Assembly (NCBI GenBank): GCA_014238335.1
Contig: JABABI010000018.1
Coordinates: forward strand, 1-64,000
From: Fuerstiella sp.
Lineage (GTDB): Bacteria; Planctomycetota; Planctomycetia; Planctomycetales; Planctomycetaceae
Length of the DNA stretch: 64,000 bases
Reading direction: 5' to 3'
Shown: positions 28,143 through 37,280 of the stretch, piece after piece
How positions within the stretch are numbered: position 1 is the first letter of the stretch
Layout of the letters: every line of letters starts with the position of its first letter
Position numbers and translations under genes: made by a program
The notes under the pieces: model-generated
The model's input: the letters and a program-made list of their open reading frames with translations, nothing else
The model's database searches: none
Told to the model about the DNA's origin: nothing

Positions 28143-31100
28143 TTACACACCAACTGCAGCCGCAACGGTTTGCTGCTTCACAGTTGTTTCGCAGGACGTC
28201 GCCAGATGGCAGCCGATTTCGGTGGCCAGAAGTCTGTCGAGAACCTCAAGCGGCGGCAGGTCGAGATACACAACGTCGCTTTCGACTTTGACGGGAAAGA
28301 CGCGAACGGAGTAGTCTTCGTCACTGGTGCAATCGCCGTTTTCCAGACTGAACGTTTTCTTGTGCAACGGGCACGCCACTTTGGGAACACCATTCGCGTC
28401 ACCAATGATTCCGCGTGACAGGACGAAGGCTTTGCGATGAGGACACATCTGCTGACAGGCGTACCATTCCCCGCGGCTCACAAAGTTAAACACAGCAATC
28501 TGGACTTCGCCGTACTTGATCGTCGCACCGCCATCCGGCGGAAAGTCGGAAGTCAGGCCCACCTGAACCCAGCGAGTTTCGTCCGGTTCAGGTTTTTCCT
28601 GAGCACGACGGTCGAGCGATTGACTCTGCCCCAATGAAACGAATTCCGTCGGCCAGTCGCCGGGCCGCTGCTGACCACGCTGGTTCACAAATTCGATACA
28701 CGGCTCATTTTCATCGGTGTTCACGAACTGGCGGAATATCTTTCGTTTTTCCGGGTCGTCGACGACCGCCTTCCATTCACATTGATACGTGTCGACGACG
28801 TTCTGCATCATCCGTTCCAGCTCATCGCAGATATTAAGTTTATCATCGATAACCACTTGGCGCAGATGATCGATTCCGCCTTCCCGCTGGTCCAGCCAGG
28901 GAGCGGTCCGCATGAGTTTGTCAGCGGTTGTGCAGTAGTACATCAGAAAACGATCGATGTACCGGATCGCCGTTTCTTCGTCGATGTCCGTAACCAGCAG
29001 ATCGGCGTGTCGCGGCTTCGCTCCGCCGTTGCCGCACACGTACAGGTTGTAACCGTTCTCGGTGGCAACCAGCCCAAAGTCCTTGCTCTGTGCTTCGGCA
29101 CATTCCCGAACGCAACCGGACACAGCCGACTTCAGTTTGTGAGGTGAACGCAGCCCTTTGTATCGATTCTCCAGTCGGATCGCGAAGCCCACCGCATCCT
29201 GAACCCCGTACCGGCACCAGGTGGTGCCCACACAGCTCTTGACCGTCCGCAGTGACTTACCATACGCGTGACCGCTTTCAAATCCAGCGGCCACCAGACG
29301 CTCCCAGATCGCAGGCAGGTCATGCAATTCAGCGCCAAACAGGTCGACGCGCTGAGCCCCGGTGATCTTGCTGTAGAGTCCGAATTCCTTCGCTGTTTCT
29401 CCAAGGACGACGAGTTTCTCCGGCGTGATCTCGCCACCCGGCACTCGCGGAACAACCGAATAGGAACCGCCCCGCTGTACGTTCGCAAGGAACCGATCGT
29501 TCGTATCCTGCAAACCCTGATGTTCCGGCTTCACGATCACATCGTTCCACAGCGTTGCCAGGATCGAAGCGATGGCCGGCTTGCAGACTTCACACCCGTG
29601 CCCTGCACCGCATTCACTGATGACAGCGTCAAACGTCTTCAGCTCCTTCGTTTTGACAATGGCGAACAATTCCGGCCTGGAATACACAAAGTGTTCGCAC
29701 AGGTGATTCGTGACGGCAACGCCGGTCGACTTCATTTCCGCATTGAACAATTCCGTTACCAGCGGCAGACAGCCGCCACAACCGTTACCGGCTTTAGTGC
29801 ACGATTTCACCTGACCAACACTGTCAAGCTTCTGCTCACGGATCGCCTCGCAGATCGCCCTTTTGGACACATTGTTGCAGGAGCAGATCTGAGCCTCGTC
29901 AGGCGTGCTCGCGATGCCTCCGATGGCCGCGCCGCCCGATGTTCCGAATATTAGTTCACCCGGTTTGCAGGGCAACGGAATATTGCCGCCCGCCAGAGCT
30001 GACAATGAGCCATAGTCCGAGGCATCGCCGATCAGAATCCCGCCCAGCAGCCTTGTTCCGTCCAGGTCGAACAGCAGTTTCTTGTAAACGCCTTCGAACG
30101 GATCTTCCCATGTCAGAGGTAATGCTCGATCACTGCCAGCTTCGTAGTCCCCAAAGCTGGCAACGTCGACACCCATCAGTTTCAGTTTTGTCGACAGGTC
30201 CGTCCCGCCGAAATGCTCATCACCGCCACACAGGTTGCGGGCGAGACTTTCTGCCATCTGATAGCCGGGGGCGACAAGTCCATAAATCATGCCGCCGTGC
30301 AGTGCCACTTCGCCAATTGCGTAGATGTCCGGATCCGATGTCTGCAGTCGATCGTTTACAACGACCCCACCGCGTTCACCGACGTCCAGACTGCATTCGC
30401 GGGCGACTTCGTCGCGGGGACGGATGCCGGTTGAAACGATGATCATGTCCACGTCCAGCGATTCACCGTCATTGAATTCCATGCGTTCAACGCGGCCGTC
30501 TCCGTGAACCTCTTTGGTTCCCGTATTCAAGTGCACCTTCACGCCAAGCTCTTCGATCTTCTCAACCAGCACGCGCGATCCGGCATCGTCGATCTGGCGA
30601 GGCATCAGTCGCGACGCAAATTCCACGACGTGAGTTTCAAGGCCAAGATCATAGGCCGCCTTAGCAGCTTCCAGGCCAAGCAGACCGCCACCAATCACGG
30701 CCGCTCGCTTTGCCGTTCCCGCGTGTTCGATGATGCGTTCAAGGTCCTCGATTGTGCGGTAGACGTACACCCCTTTCTTGTCGATGCCTGGAATCGGCGG
30801 CACAAACGGATACGACCCCGTCGCCAGCACAACCGCGTCGTACTCGATCTCCACTCCCTTGTCGGAATGTACGGTGAATGATTCCCGGTCGATGCGATTT
30901 GCTCGATCGCCGAGATGCAGTTCCACTCCGTTTTCCCGGTACCAGTCCATCCGGGCCAGCATGAGTTTTTCGGCGTCGCGATGGGCAAAAAACGACGTCA
31001 ACCCGACTCGGTCGTACGCTGCTCGGGGCTCTTCACAGAATGTCGTGATGCGATAATGCTGCTGGGTATCAAATTCCACCAGCTTCTCGCAAAAACGCAG

Positions 31101-31169
31101 CCCCACCATGCCGTTGCCAATGACAACAACGTTTCGTTTCTTCGCGGTCCCATTGTTCTGATTGCTCAT
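28143..31169 (-). CDS. nirB: Assimilatory nitrite reductase, NirB-NirD fusion
   Basis: The 1008-residue protein reduces nitrite to ammonium using NAD(P)H. The N-terminus is an FAD/NAD(P)H oxidoreductase (VVVIGNGMVGLRFCEKL at about 14-30, AVIGGGLLGLEAAKAAYDLG near 155). Two BFD-like [2Fe-2S] cysteine segments follow (ICSCNNVSKRAICEAI near 430; SECGAGHGCEVCKP near 520). The siroheme/[4Fe-4S] site is CVGTTWC plus SGCVREC. The C-terminus (about 880-990) is a Rieske-type NirD domain with CPHR and CPLH, normally a separate small subunit. Its ATG overlaps the transporter stop as ATGA. The fusion puts the large and small subunits in one chain. Confidence 0.93.
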   Translation of the reverse strand: MSNQNNGTAKKRNVVVIGNGMVGLRFCEKLVEFDTQQHYRITTFCEEPRAAYDRVGLTSFFAHRDAEKLMLARMDWYRENGVELHLGDRANRIDRESFTVHSDKGVEIEYDAVVLATGSYPFVPPIPGIDKKGVYVYRTIEDLERIIEHAGTAKRAAVIGGGLLGLEAAKAAYDLGLETHVVEFASRLMPRQIDDAGSRVLVEKIEELGVKVHLNTGTKEVHGDGRVERMEFNDGESLDVDMIIVSTGIRPRDEVARECSLDVGERGGVVVNDRLQTSDPDIYAIGEVALHGGMIYGLVAPGYQMAESLARNLCGGDEHFGGTDLSTKLKLMGVDVASFGDYEAGSDRALPLTWEDPFEGVYKKLLFDLDGTRLLGGILIGDASDYGSLSALAGGNIPLPCKPGELIFGTSGGAAIGGIASTPDEAQICSCNNVSKRAICEAIREQKLDSVGQVKSCTKAGNGCGGCLPLVTELFNAEMKSTGVAVTNHLCEHFVYSRPELFAIVKTKELKTFDAVISECGAGHGCEVCKPAIASILATLWNDVIVKPEHQGLQDTNDRFLANVQRGGSYSVVPRVPGGEITPEKLVVLGETAKEFGLYSKITGAQRVDLFGAELHDLPAIWERLVAAGFESGHAYGKSLRTVKSCVGTTWCRYGVQDAVGFAIRLENRYKGLRSPHKLKSAVSGCVRECAEAQSKDFGLVATENGYNLYVCGNGGAKPRHADLLVTDIDEETAIRYIDRFLMYYCTTADKLMRTAPWLDQREGGIDHLRQVVIDDKLNICDELERMMQNVVDTYQCEWKAVVDDPEKRKIFRQFVNTDENEPCIEFVNQRGQQRPGDWPTEFVSLGQSQSLDRRAQEKPEPDETRWVQVGLTSDFPPDGGATIKYGEVQIAVFNFVSRGEWYACQQMCPHRKAFVLSRGIIGDANGVPKVACPLHKKTFSLENGDCTSDEDYSVRVFPVKVESDVVYLDLPPLEVLDRLLATEIGCHLATSCETTVKQQTVAAAVGV

Positions 31170-32578
31170 ACGACCACCTCTGCACCAGCAAGTTTCACGG
31201 TGCGTCTGCGTTCTCCAAGAGCGTTCTGCGTTGCGAAGCGAGCTTCTGTCTCAGCCTCTTCGCTAAAACTGACGGCAAAGCTCAGAAAGGAACAGCAGGT
31301 CACGAAGGCTCCCAGCACAAACAACGCTGTCGGCCACGAAATCGCCTCAGCCTTGAACAGGAACCCGGCCGCCACGGCGCCCACGTTTCCGCCGGCTCCG
31401 ACAATACCGGCCACCGATCCCAGAGCATGCTTGTTAATAAATGGCACGACAGAAAACGTCGCGCCTTGCGCCATTTTCACGAACAGGCTGAACAGCATCA
31501 CGGCAGGAATGGCTGTCATCAGCACGTTCATCCGTGAAAACAACATCAACGACAGTCCTTCACAGAACAGCACAACAAACAAACATTTGATCCGTCCCGA
31601 CAGTCCCCATTTTTCACCACATCGATCCGCAAAGACGCCACCCAGTGTCCTTGCAAAAACACTCATCAGCCCGAACAGACCGGCGATCAGTCCGGCTCCC
31701 TTGATCGCCCGCATCGTGTCCATGTTCTGGAACCAGGCAAAGTAGTCCATAAAATAAAGGGTAGCCACGTTGTGGATCGTTAACTCGATCCCAAAGCACG
31801 CCCCATAAATCAGGAACAACACCCACACGCGATGGTCTCTGCATGCGGTAAGAAATGAACCCTTCACAGTTTTCTTTTCCGGCACGCGGCCTGCAGACCG
31901 AAGATCACTGAAGTTGCCGTCGGGTGTGTCCTGAGTCAGAAAGTAGTAGGCAACTCCCATGGCCGCACACACCAGGCCGGCAGCGATCATCGTCACGCGC
32001 CACGACACCGCGCTGCTGTACCCCAGGGACCCCACGAAGAACGCAAAAACCAGCGGCATGGCCAGTTGCGTCACGCCTCCGCCCAGATTGCCCCAACCGG
32101 CTGTGGTGGCGTTAGCGGTGCCCACGCAGTTCGGAGCAAACATGATCGACGTGTGGTACTGAGTAATGACGAACGCCGCCCCGATCACGCCAATAGCCAC
32201 GCGAGCAAACAGGAAGGACGTGTAGTCAGTTGCCAATCCGATCGCCATCACAGGGATCGAACCAATCAACAGCAGCCACGTGTAAGCAAGACGCGGGCCG
32301 ACTCGGTCACACTGCCAGCCGATAAACAGTCGAGCAATAACCGTCGCGGACACAGATCCGATGATGCACCAGCCGACCTGTTCTTTCGAAAGCGACATCT
32401 CGTCCCGCACGATTCTCATCAGCGGCGCGATGCCAAACCATGCAAAGAAGCACAGAAAAAAGGCAAACCACGACATGTGGAATGCACGCATCTGGGGGCT
32501 TGAAAAACTGAACAGCTGAATTCGAGTGGCCTGATTGCGGACCTGCATGTCGATTTCCCGGCGGATCATCCGCCGCAT
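31166..32578 (-). CDS. Nitrate/nitrite transporter (NarK/NasA type, MFS)
   Basis: The 470-residue protein has about 12 hydrophobic segments of the major facilitator superfamily. Family features include the N-terminal FAWFGIAPLMRIVRDEMSLS, the nitrate-signature-like glycine-rich stretch ATTAGWGNLGGGVTQLAMP and the second-half VAGIVGAGGNVGAVAAGFLF. GGAG lies 8 bases before the ATG at 32578. It is first in the nitrate assimilation operon and overlaps nirB by 4 bp. It should import nitrate, and possibly exchange nitrite. Confidence 0.9.
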   Translation of the reverse strand: MRRMIRREIDMQVRNQATRIQLFSFSSPQMRAFHMSWFAFFLCFFAWFGIAPLMRIVRDEMSLSKEQVGWCIIGSVSATVIARLFIGWQCDRVGPRLAYTWLLLIGSIPVMAIGLATDYTSFLFARVAIGVIGAAFVITQYHTSIMFAPNCVGTANATTAGWGNLGGGVTQLAMPLVFAFFVGSLGYSSAVSWRVTMIAAGLVCAAMGVAYYFLTQDTPDGNFSDLRSAGRVPEKKTVKGSFLTACRDHRVWVLFLIYGACFGIELTIHNVATLYFMDYFAWFQNMDTMRAIKGAGLIAGLFGLMSVFARTLGGVFADRCGEKWGLSGRIKCLFVVLFCEGLSLMLFSRMNVLMTAIPAVMLFSLFVKMAQGATFSVVPFINKHALGSVAGIVGAGGNVGAVAAGFLFKAEAISWPTALFVLGAFVTCCSFLSFAVSFSEEAETEARFATQNALGERRRTVKLAGAEVVV

Positions 32579-33034
32579 CTATAGACTCCGTTTTGCTTAG
32601 GTGTCTCGCCATGAAGGTCGGCCTACGCAACCATCGTGCCAAACATCAGGGAATGAAGGCGCGCGCTGCCGGCGGGATCGTCTGAGCCGCCTGCAGACAC
32701 GAAATCGCAAAGGAGTGAAGAAGTTCAGGCGACAACGAATTGTCTGTCCGCATGCTCGGCGACCGGCGAAATCTCGGCATCAAGAAGACGCGGTGCAGCC
32801 ATCTGGCAGTACAGACGATGAGAACGCCGCGGCTCACGACTGCTCAACGCGACAGTGTTTTCGTGCACAAAAGTGAAGCACGAATGCGATCAGATCACTC
32901 ACCGATCAACCTGGAACGCCGCGATTCAACTCTCGCCGTACAGCATTGACCCAGCGACAGTTGAGACAGGGATCAGTCGTTACGGCGCCGAGGATTCGCT
33001 TGACCAACACGCAGAATGTGTGAGACGTCGTGTA
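32579..33034. other. 456-bp intergenic region upstream of the nitrate operon
   Basis: No convincing coding sequence, RNA gene or terminator was recognised. The promoter of the nitrate operon should lie here, near 32579-32700, but no clear consensus pair was found. Confidence 0.4.
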
Positions 33035-33421
33035 TCAGATCACGTCTTCGACAATTCTGCGACGTCGACTGCGACGTCGACTGCGATGAGCCAGACGGTC
33101 GTCGTGCACACTGCCTTCGTTGAAAAATGAGCCGGCCAGCAGTCGGTAGAAAAACAGAAGTGTGAAGGCTCCCAGCGTCGCCGCAACGAAACCCTTGCCA
33201 CTGATGGGGTCAATCTGCGCTTCCCGCCAGAAAAACAGTACCACTCCGCAGCCGATGACACTGCCCCCGATACCCATCAGCATCGTGCCAACCGCACCGC
33301 CTGGGTCCCGGCCTGGCATGATGGCTTTCGCAGCCAGACCGGCCAGCGTTCCAAAGCCCACCCAGCGCAGCAGCTCATTCAGGCTGTTTCTGACGATCTC
33401 AATGACTTCTGCTTCTGACAT
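33035..33421 (-). CDS. GlsB/YeaQ/YmgE-like (transglycosylase-associated) small membrane protein
   Basis: The start at 33421 (MSEAEVIEIVRNSLNELLRW) follows a perfect AGGAGG with a 6-base spacer and gives 128 residues; the frame is open further upstream without support. Glycine-rich membrane segments (FGTLAGLAAKAIMPGRDPGG, then GTMLMGIGGSVIGCGVVLFF, and VAATLGAFTLLFFYRLL) match the GlsB/YeaQ family pattern, including the PGRDPGG motif. The family is linked to stress responses and its biochemical role is unknown. The C-terminus is an Arg-rich tail built from a tandem repeat (SRRRSRRRR). Confidence 0.75.
   Translation of the reverse strand: MSEAEVIEIVRNSLNELLRWVGFGTLAGLAAKAIMPGRDPGGAVGTMLMGIGGSVIGCGVVLFFWREAQIDPISGKGFVAATLGAFTLLFFYRLLAGSFFNEGSVHDDRLAHRSRRRSRRRRIVEDVI
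33060..33083. repeat. 12-bp tandem duplication encoding SRRR repeats
   Basis: The unit CGACGTCGACTG occurs twice in a row, followed by a partial third copy. On the minus strand it encodes Ser-Arg-Arg-Arg units in the C-terminal tail of the GlsB-like protein. It probably arose by replication slippage. Confidence 0.7.
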
Positions 33422-33858
33422 ACCGGCCCTCCTGGCCTCTATCTGAGTCCGCAATACATCTCGCGCGAAGAGGAGAATAGGGTGAAGCAGTCCCCGCCCC
33501 AATATCGACTTCGTCACATCGGCCGATCATCCTCCACTCACGTCAGAAAAGGCCCGCTGCACAACCACAGTTTGCCCGTTCTCCAGCAGATAATGCCGAA
33601 ATTCGCATCGAATGGTGGGTTGGATCGCGCAGCGGTTTCGTTTCTAATGTGCCCAACGTGGCTGACACACATCCATGAACTGCGGACACACGCGACAATG
33701 TTACCGTACTGTTGAAATGCCTCGCACAAAGACACGACGCCAAAAAGAAACGGGACGGGATGTCTTTCTTGTCTGCGTATGTGGACGCAGTAATCGAGGT
33801 CCCGTCATTGTAGATAACTCAACGAACACGACCTTCTCACCGGATTTCCATAATCATA
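33422..33858. other. 437-bp divergent intergenic region
   Basis: This stretch separates the minus-strand GlsB-like gene from the plus-strand SGNH hydrolase gene. Both promoters should lie here. Nothing further was recognised. Confidence 0.4.
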
Positions 33859-34587
33859 ATGACTCGTAATCTCTTTCTCGTTGCCAGTCTTGTTCTGTTC
33901 GCTGCAGTCACGGCGCATGCGACTGCCCAGGACGCAAGAAAGAAATCGCCGCCGGCCCGCAAACCGAATCCGGCGATGGCGAGAGTAGAAGATGTGCCGG
34001 GACTTCCTCGAGTTCTTCTGATCGGTGATTCTATTTCTATCGGCTACACCGTTCCTGTCCGGGAACTGCTCAAAGGCAAGGCCAACGTTCATCGTCCACT
34101 CACCAATTGCGGACCGACAACCAAGGGCGTGGCCGAAATAGAAAAATGGCTGGGCGACGGAAAATGGGACGTAATTCACTTCAACTTCGGTCTGCATGAT
34201 CTCAAATTCATAGGGCCGAAGGGGCAGAATCTCGCCGACCCGAATGCCGATGGCAGTCACCAGCAAGTGCCGCCATCCGAATACGAAGCCAACCTGCGCA
34301 AGCTTGTTGCTGTCCTGAAAACAACGGACGCCAAACTCATCTGGCGGTCAACGACGCCCGTGCCCGCAGGCTGCAAGGGCCGAGTCGTCGGCGACTCCAT
34401 GAAGTACAACGCCATCGCGAAAACGATCATGGCCGAAAACAAAATCGCGATCGACGACCAGTATTCGTTTGCCATCAGCAGGCTGGACAAAATCCAGCGA
34501 CCGGCCGACGTTCACTTTTCACTGGATGGCTCACGCGAGCTGGCAAAGCAGGCAGTGGCTGCGATCTCGAAATCGATGGCAAAGTAG
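33859..34587 (+). CDS. Secreted SGNH/GDSL-family hydrolase
   Basis: The 242-residue protein has a signal peptide (MTRNLFLVASLVLFAAVTAHA) and a basic Pro-rich linker. Block I is GDSISIG at 56-62 with nucleophile Ser58; block III-like FNFGLHDLK lies near 114; the C-terminal block V is Asp217 and His219 (ADVHFS). These fit a serine esterase acting on acyl or acetyl groups, possibly of polysaccharides, outside the cytoplasm. The substrate cannot be told. It is one of only two genes read from the plus strand. Confidence 0.85.
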   Translation: MTRNLFLVASLVLFAAVTAHATAQDARKKSPPARKPNPAMARVEDVPGLPRVLLIGDSISIGYTVPVRELLKGKANVHRPLTNCGPTTKGVAEIEKWLGDGKWDVIHFNFGLHDLKFIGPKGQNLADPNADGSHQQVPPSEYEANLRKLVAVLKTTDAKLIWRSTTPVPAGCKGRVVGDSMKYNAIAKTIMAENKIAIDDQYSFAISRLDKIQRPADVHFSLDGSRELAKQAVAAISKSMAK

Positions 34588-34658
34588 AGCGTCGCATGCG
34601 GGTCGTTGCTGTGCACTGGAATGGCATCGACTCAACTGTAAATGCTGCCGCCATTGTT

Positions 34659-34683
34659 CGTAGTGCAAGCTGCCTGCGCTACG
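34659..34683. terminator. Hairpin between convergent SGNH hydrolase and ispG genes
   Basis: CGTAGTGC pairs with GCGCTACG (8 bp, one G-T wobble) around a 9-base loop, 72 bp after the SGNH stop and 8 bp before the ispG stop. There is no T tract, so function as a bidirectional terminator is only suggested by its position between converging genes. Confidence 0.3.
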
Positions 34684-34690
34684 GGAAGTC

Positions 34691-35839
34691 TCAGACAACG
34701 GCTCCTGACTGTTGCTCTATCATCTCATCCAGTGCCGCTTTCAGTCGTGGCAGAATGTCGTCGTATGAAAATGCGCCAATCGATGCGGGACCCTTCTTCA
34801 AGTTGACGTGATTGGGGCCGCACCAGAGTCCCAAATCGGCGTCGTCAGTTTCACCCGGTCCGTTCACGCGGCAACCCATAATGGCAATGGTGATGGCGTG
34901 ATCGGCCGCATACCCCGTCATCTCGCGGACCTGTTCGGCCAGGTCGACAAAGGCTTCATTTTCGACTCGCGAACAGCTCGGACAGCTGATAATATTCAGC
35001 GTCTTCAGCCCATAATCCACCACCGATCGCACTCGACCGTTGGCAATGTCATCAAGAATGCTGCGGCCCGCCGCAATTTCTTCCGGCTTGCGGTAATTGG
35101 GCACGGTCAGCGAAACGCGAATGGTGTCGCCGATGCCCTGACTGATGAGCTGTTCGAAGGCAATGCGAGTCTTGATGATGCCTTCGGGCGGCATTCCCGC
35201 TTCCGTCACTCCCAGATGCAGCGGAACGTCCGGGCGTTTTTCGGCAAAACGTTTGTTCACCTCAATCACGTGCTGCGGATCGGAGTCCTTCAGCGAGACG
35301 CAGTATCGAGTGAACCCGTAATCATCCAGCAACCGACAGTGGTCCCAGGCGCTTTCGAGCATTGGTGAGATGGAATCGTCTGCGGCGTACTTTGCCTTTT
35401 TGTCAGGATCGACCGATCCGCAGTTCACGCCAACTCGTAGAGCACAGTCGTTGTCTTTCGCGACATCAGCGACGTATCGCACCTTCTCTTCCCACGGTTT
35501 TTCACGCTCGTGGTGGTACAGGTGTCCGGGATTGTACCGCAGTTTCTCGACGTGCGGAGCAATCACTTCGGCCAGCCGATAGTTTTCCTGCAGGTCCACG
35601 GACAGATTGCCTTCGACCTGACCACGAATTTCAATTAAGGCTTCGGCGTCCTTCTGACTGTCGATGGCAACTCGCACAATGTCTGCCCCGGCGTCGACAA
35701 GATCGCGAATCTGAGTCACCGTGGCATCAAGGTCCTGAGTCCGCGTTGCCGTCATACTTTGCACTGCAATGGCAGCCCCATCACCGATGGCGACGGAGCC
35801 GATTCGAACTGGCCGAGTTGGATTTCGCTGAATGGTCAC
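34691..35839 (-). CDS. ispG: 4-hydroxy-3-methylbut-2-enyl diphosphate synthase
   Basis: The 382-residue enzyme converts MEcPP to HMBPP in the MEP pathway of isoprenoid synthesis. It has the N-terminal TIM-barrel motifs [23 protein letters not shown] and LRYNPGHL, and the C-terminal [4Fe-4S] domain with [12 protein letters not shown] and [15 protein letters not shown], which hold the cluster cysteines and the family-specific NGPGE. Length and architecture match the two-domain bacterial form without the inserted domain of plant and some other enzymes. No neighbour belongs to the same pathway. Confidence 0.97.
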   Translation of the reverse strand: MTIQRNPTRPVRIGSVAIGDGAAIAVQSMTATRTQDLDATVTQIRDLVDAGADIVRVAIDSQKDAEALIEIRGQVEGNLSVDLQENYRLAEVIAPHVEKLRYNPGHLYHHEREKPWEEKVRYVADVAKDNDCALRVGVNCGSVDPDKKAKYAADDSISPMLESAWDHCRLLDDYGFTRYCVSLKDSDPQHVIEVNKRFAEKRPDVPLHLGVTEAGMPPEGIIKTRIAFEQLISQGIGDTIRVSLTVPNYRKPEEIAAGRSILDDIANGRVRSVVDYGLKTLNIISCPSCSRVENEAFVDLAEQVREMTGYAADHAITIAIMGCRVNGPGETDDADLGLWCGPNHVNLKKGPASIGAFSYDDILPRLKAALDEMIEQQSGAVV

Positions 35840-36248
35840 TGTATTTTCCTGATGCGGGACGGTCCGCCAGCCGATGAGGGCTAACGCCCGAAAATTGCTG
35901 GCACCTTCCCGTTCGTCGCGTCACAGTTATGTGCACGACAGATATTGAGTTTTTGAAAGTCTCTGATGAAGCATCGTCACAACCACGGTCATGCGGTCTT
36001 AACAAGTTGACACGAGCTGCTTTGCGGGTACCGAAACTTTTCTCACAGAGAAACCAACGGCAACCGGAACATCGTGCCGGCGCAAGGAGGCCGACTACCA
36101 TAGCCAGACTTACGCGAAGTATGCTGAAGTCGTGAAACAGAACAAGGCAGATTCCGCCAACATCCGTTTTCTCGAACCGCGGATTGCCCTGATCTGCAAC
36201 GCGAAATGAGCAACATTCGGTCAGATTCAACGTCCGCTGTCTCCATAA
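35840..36248. other. 409-bp intergenic region between ispG and the HtrA-like gene
   Basis: A 149-codon open frame overlaps this region and ispG (35781-36230, minus), but its composition is unlike a protein and it has no motif. No RNA gene or terminator was recognised. The end of the large envelope operon and the ispG promoter both fall here. Confidence 0.4.
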
Positions 36249-37280
36249 CTACGGGGCTCGCAGTGAAATCGCCTCCAGTTTTTCGTTGCGATTCACTGTT
36301 ACAGTAATCGGCTGTCCCTTGCGGAAACCGCTCAGCCGTTCGCGCAGATCGGTGGTGGATCGGACAACATCGTCGCCCACCATCAGTACCAGATCACCGC
36401 GACGCAGCCCCGCGGTATCAGCGACGGACCCTGTGATGATGCGATCGATGTAGGCGGGGGTCGTCGCCACGATGCTCGGCAGCAATGTGATTCCGAATCC
36501 AGCGGTCAGCTGGCGATCAGACAACACGGATTTTTCACCGTCTTTGGAAGCGTTTGAGTCATACCGACGACCGTCGAGTATCGCAGCGATCGCCGGCTGA
36601 AGGTTTTTCAGAGGGACGGCGTAGTTCACCCACATATTGGTATCGCGGTGTCGAATTTCACGACCCAGCATTCCGATCGGTTCTCCGGATGCCGATGTCA
36701 GCAGTCCGCCCGCCGCGCCGGAATTATTGGTGATTGCATCCAGAATATAGACCGGAGCCTTCACGGGAAAGGTCCAGCGACCAAGTCCCGCGTTAAGGGA
36801 AACTTTACAGGCCACCACACCATGTACCACTGAGACCGGTTCGTTGCCGGTCGCCACATGAAACATGTTACTGAACGCCAGGACTGATTCGCCGGGAAGA
36901 ACGTCAGCTGTCGTCTTCCAGTCCACAAAATCAAAGGTCTCATCTTCATCGGTCGCCAGTTTCAGCACTGCGACGTCTTGTTCCAGGTTTGTGCCGACAA
37001 CGTCCACCCGAAATCGTCGGCCGTCCGGCACGACGGCTGTCAAAAAACCCGTGTTGACCAGATGATTCCACACCGTCAGGACGTGCCCGTCCTCAGACAC
37101 CAGAACGCCGGAACCGTAGGAGTCCAGTGTGCCGACACCAGCCCCGAACAACTTCACGACAACCTGTTGCCCTGTACTGACCGCTGGATATTCAGTTGCC
37201 GATTTCACCGTTGCATTCACAGCCTCGTGCCACGGCAACGCAAGGCAGACGGCGGTCATCAGTATAACTCGTGTTCTCAT
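36249..37280 (-). CDS. Secreted trypsin-like protease with PDZ domain (HtrA-like), atypical active-site loop
   Basis: The 343-residue protein has a signal peptide (about 1-23), a chymotrypsin-fold domain and a C-terminal PDZ domain (about 250-343, GSVADTAGLRRGDLVLMVGD). The likely triad is His73 (VWNHLV), Asp102 (LEQDVAVLKL) and Ser187. The serine loop reads NNSGAAGGLL rather than the usual GNSGGPL, so two residues appear inserted next to the nucleophile and activity may be altered or lost. Its ATG overlaps the stop of the larger HtrA-like gene (ATGA). It is the last gene of the envelope operon. Confidence 0.82.
   Translation of the reverse strand: MRTRVILMTAVCLALPWHEAVNATVKSATEYPAVSTGQQVVVKLFGAGVGTLDSYGSGVLVSEDGHVLTVWNHLVNTGFLTAVVPDGRRFRVDVVGTNLEQDVAVLKLATDEDETFDFVDWKTTADVLPGESVLAFSNMFHVATGNEPVSVVHGVVACKVSLNAGLGRWTFPVKAPVYILDAITNNSGAAGGLLTSASGEPIGMLGREIRHRDTNMWVNYAVPLKNLQPAIAAILDGRRYDSNASKDGEKSVLSDRQLTAGFGITLLPSIVATTPAYIDRIITGSVADTAGLRRGDLVLMVGDDVVRSTTDLRERLSGFRKGQPITVTVNRNEKLEAISLRAP

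Noticed and set aside
35781..36230. 149-codon minus-strand open frame upstream of and overlapping ispG
   Set aside because: Composition rich in Arg, Ser and Cys, no motif, no good start signal, and it overlaps the start of ispG in another frame.
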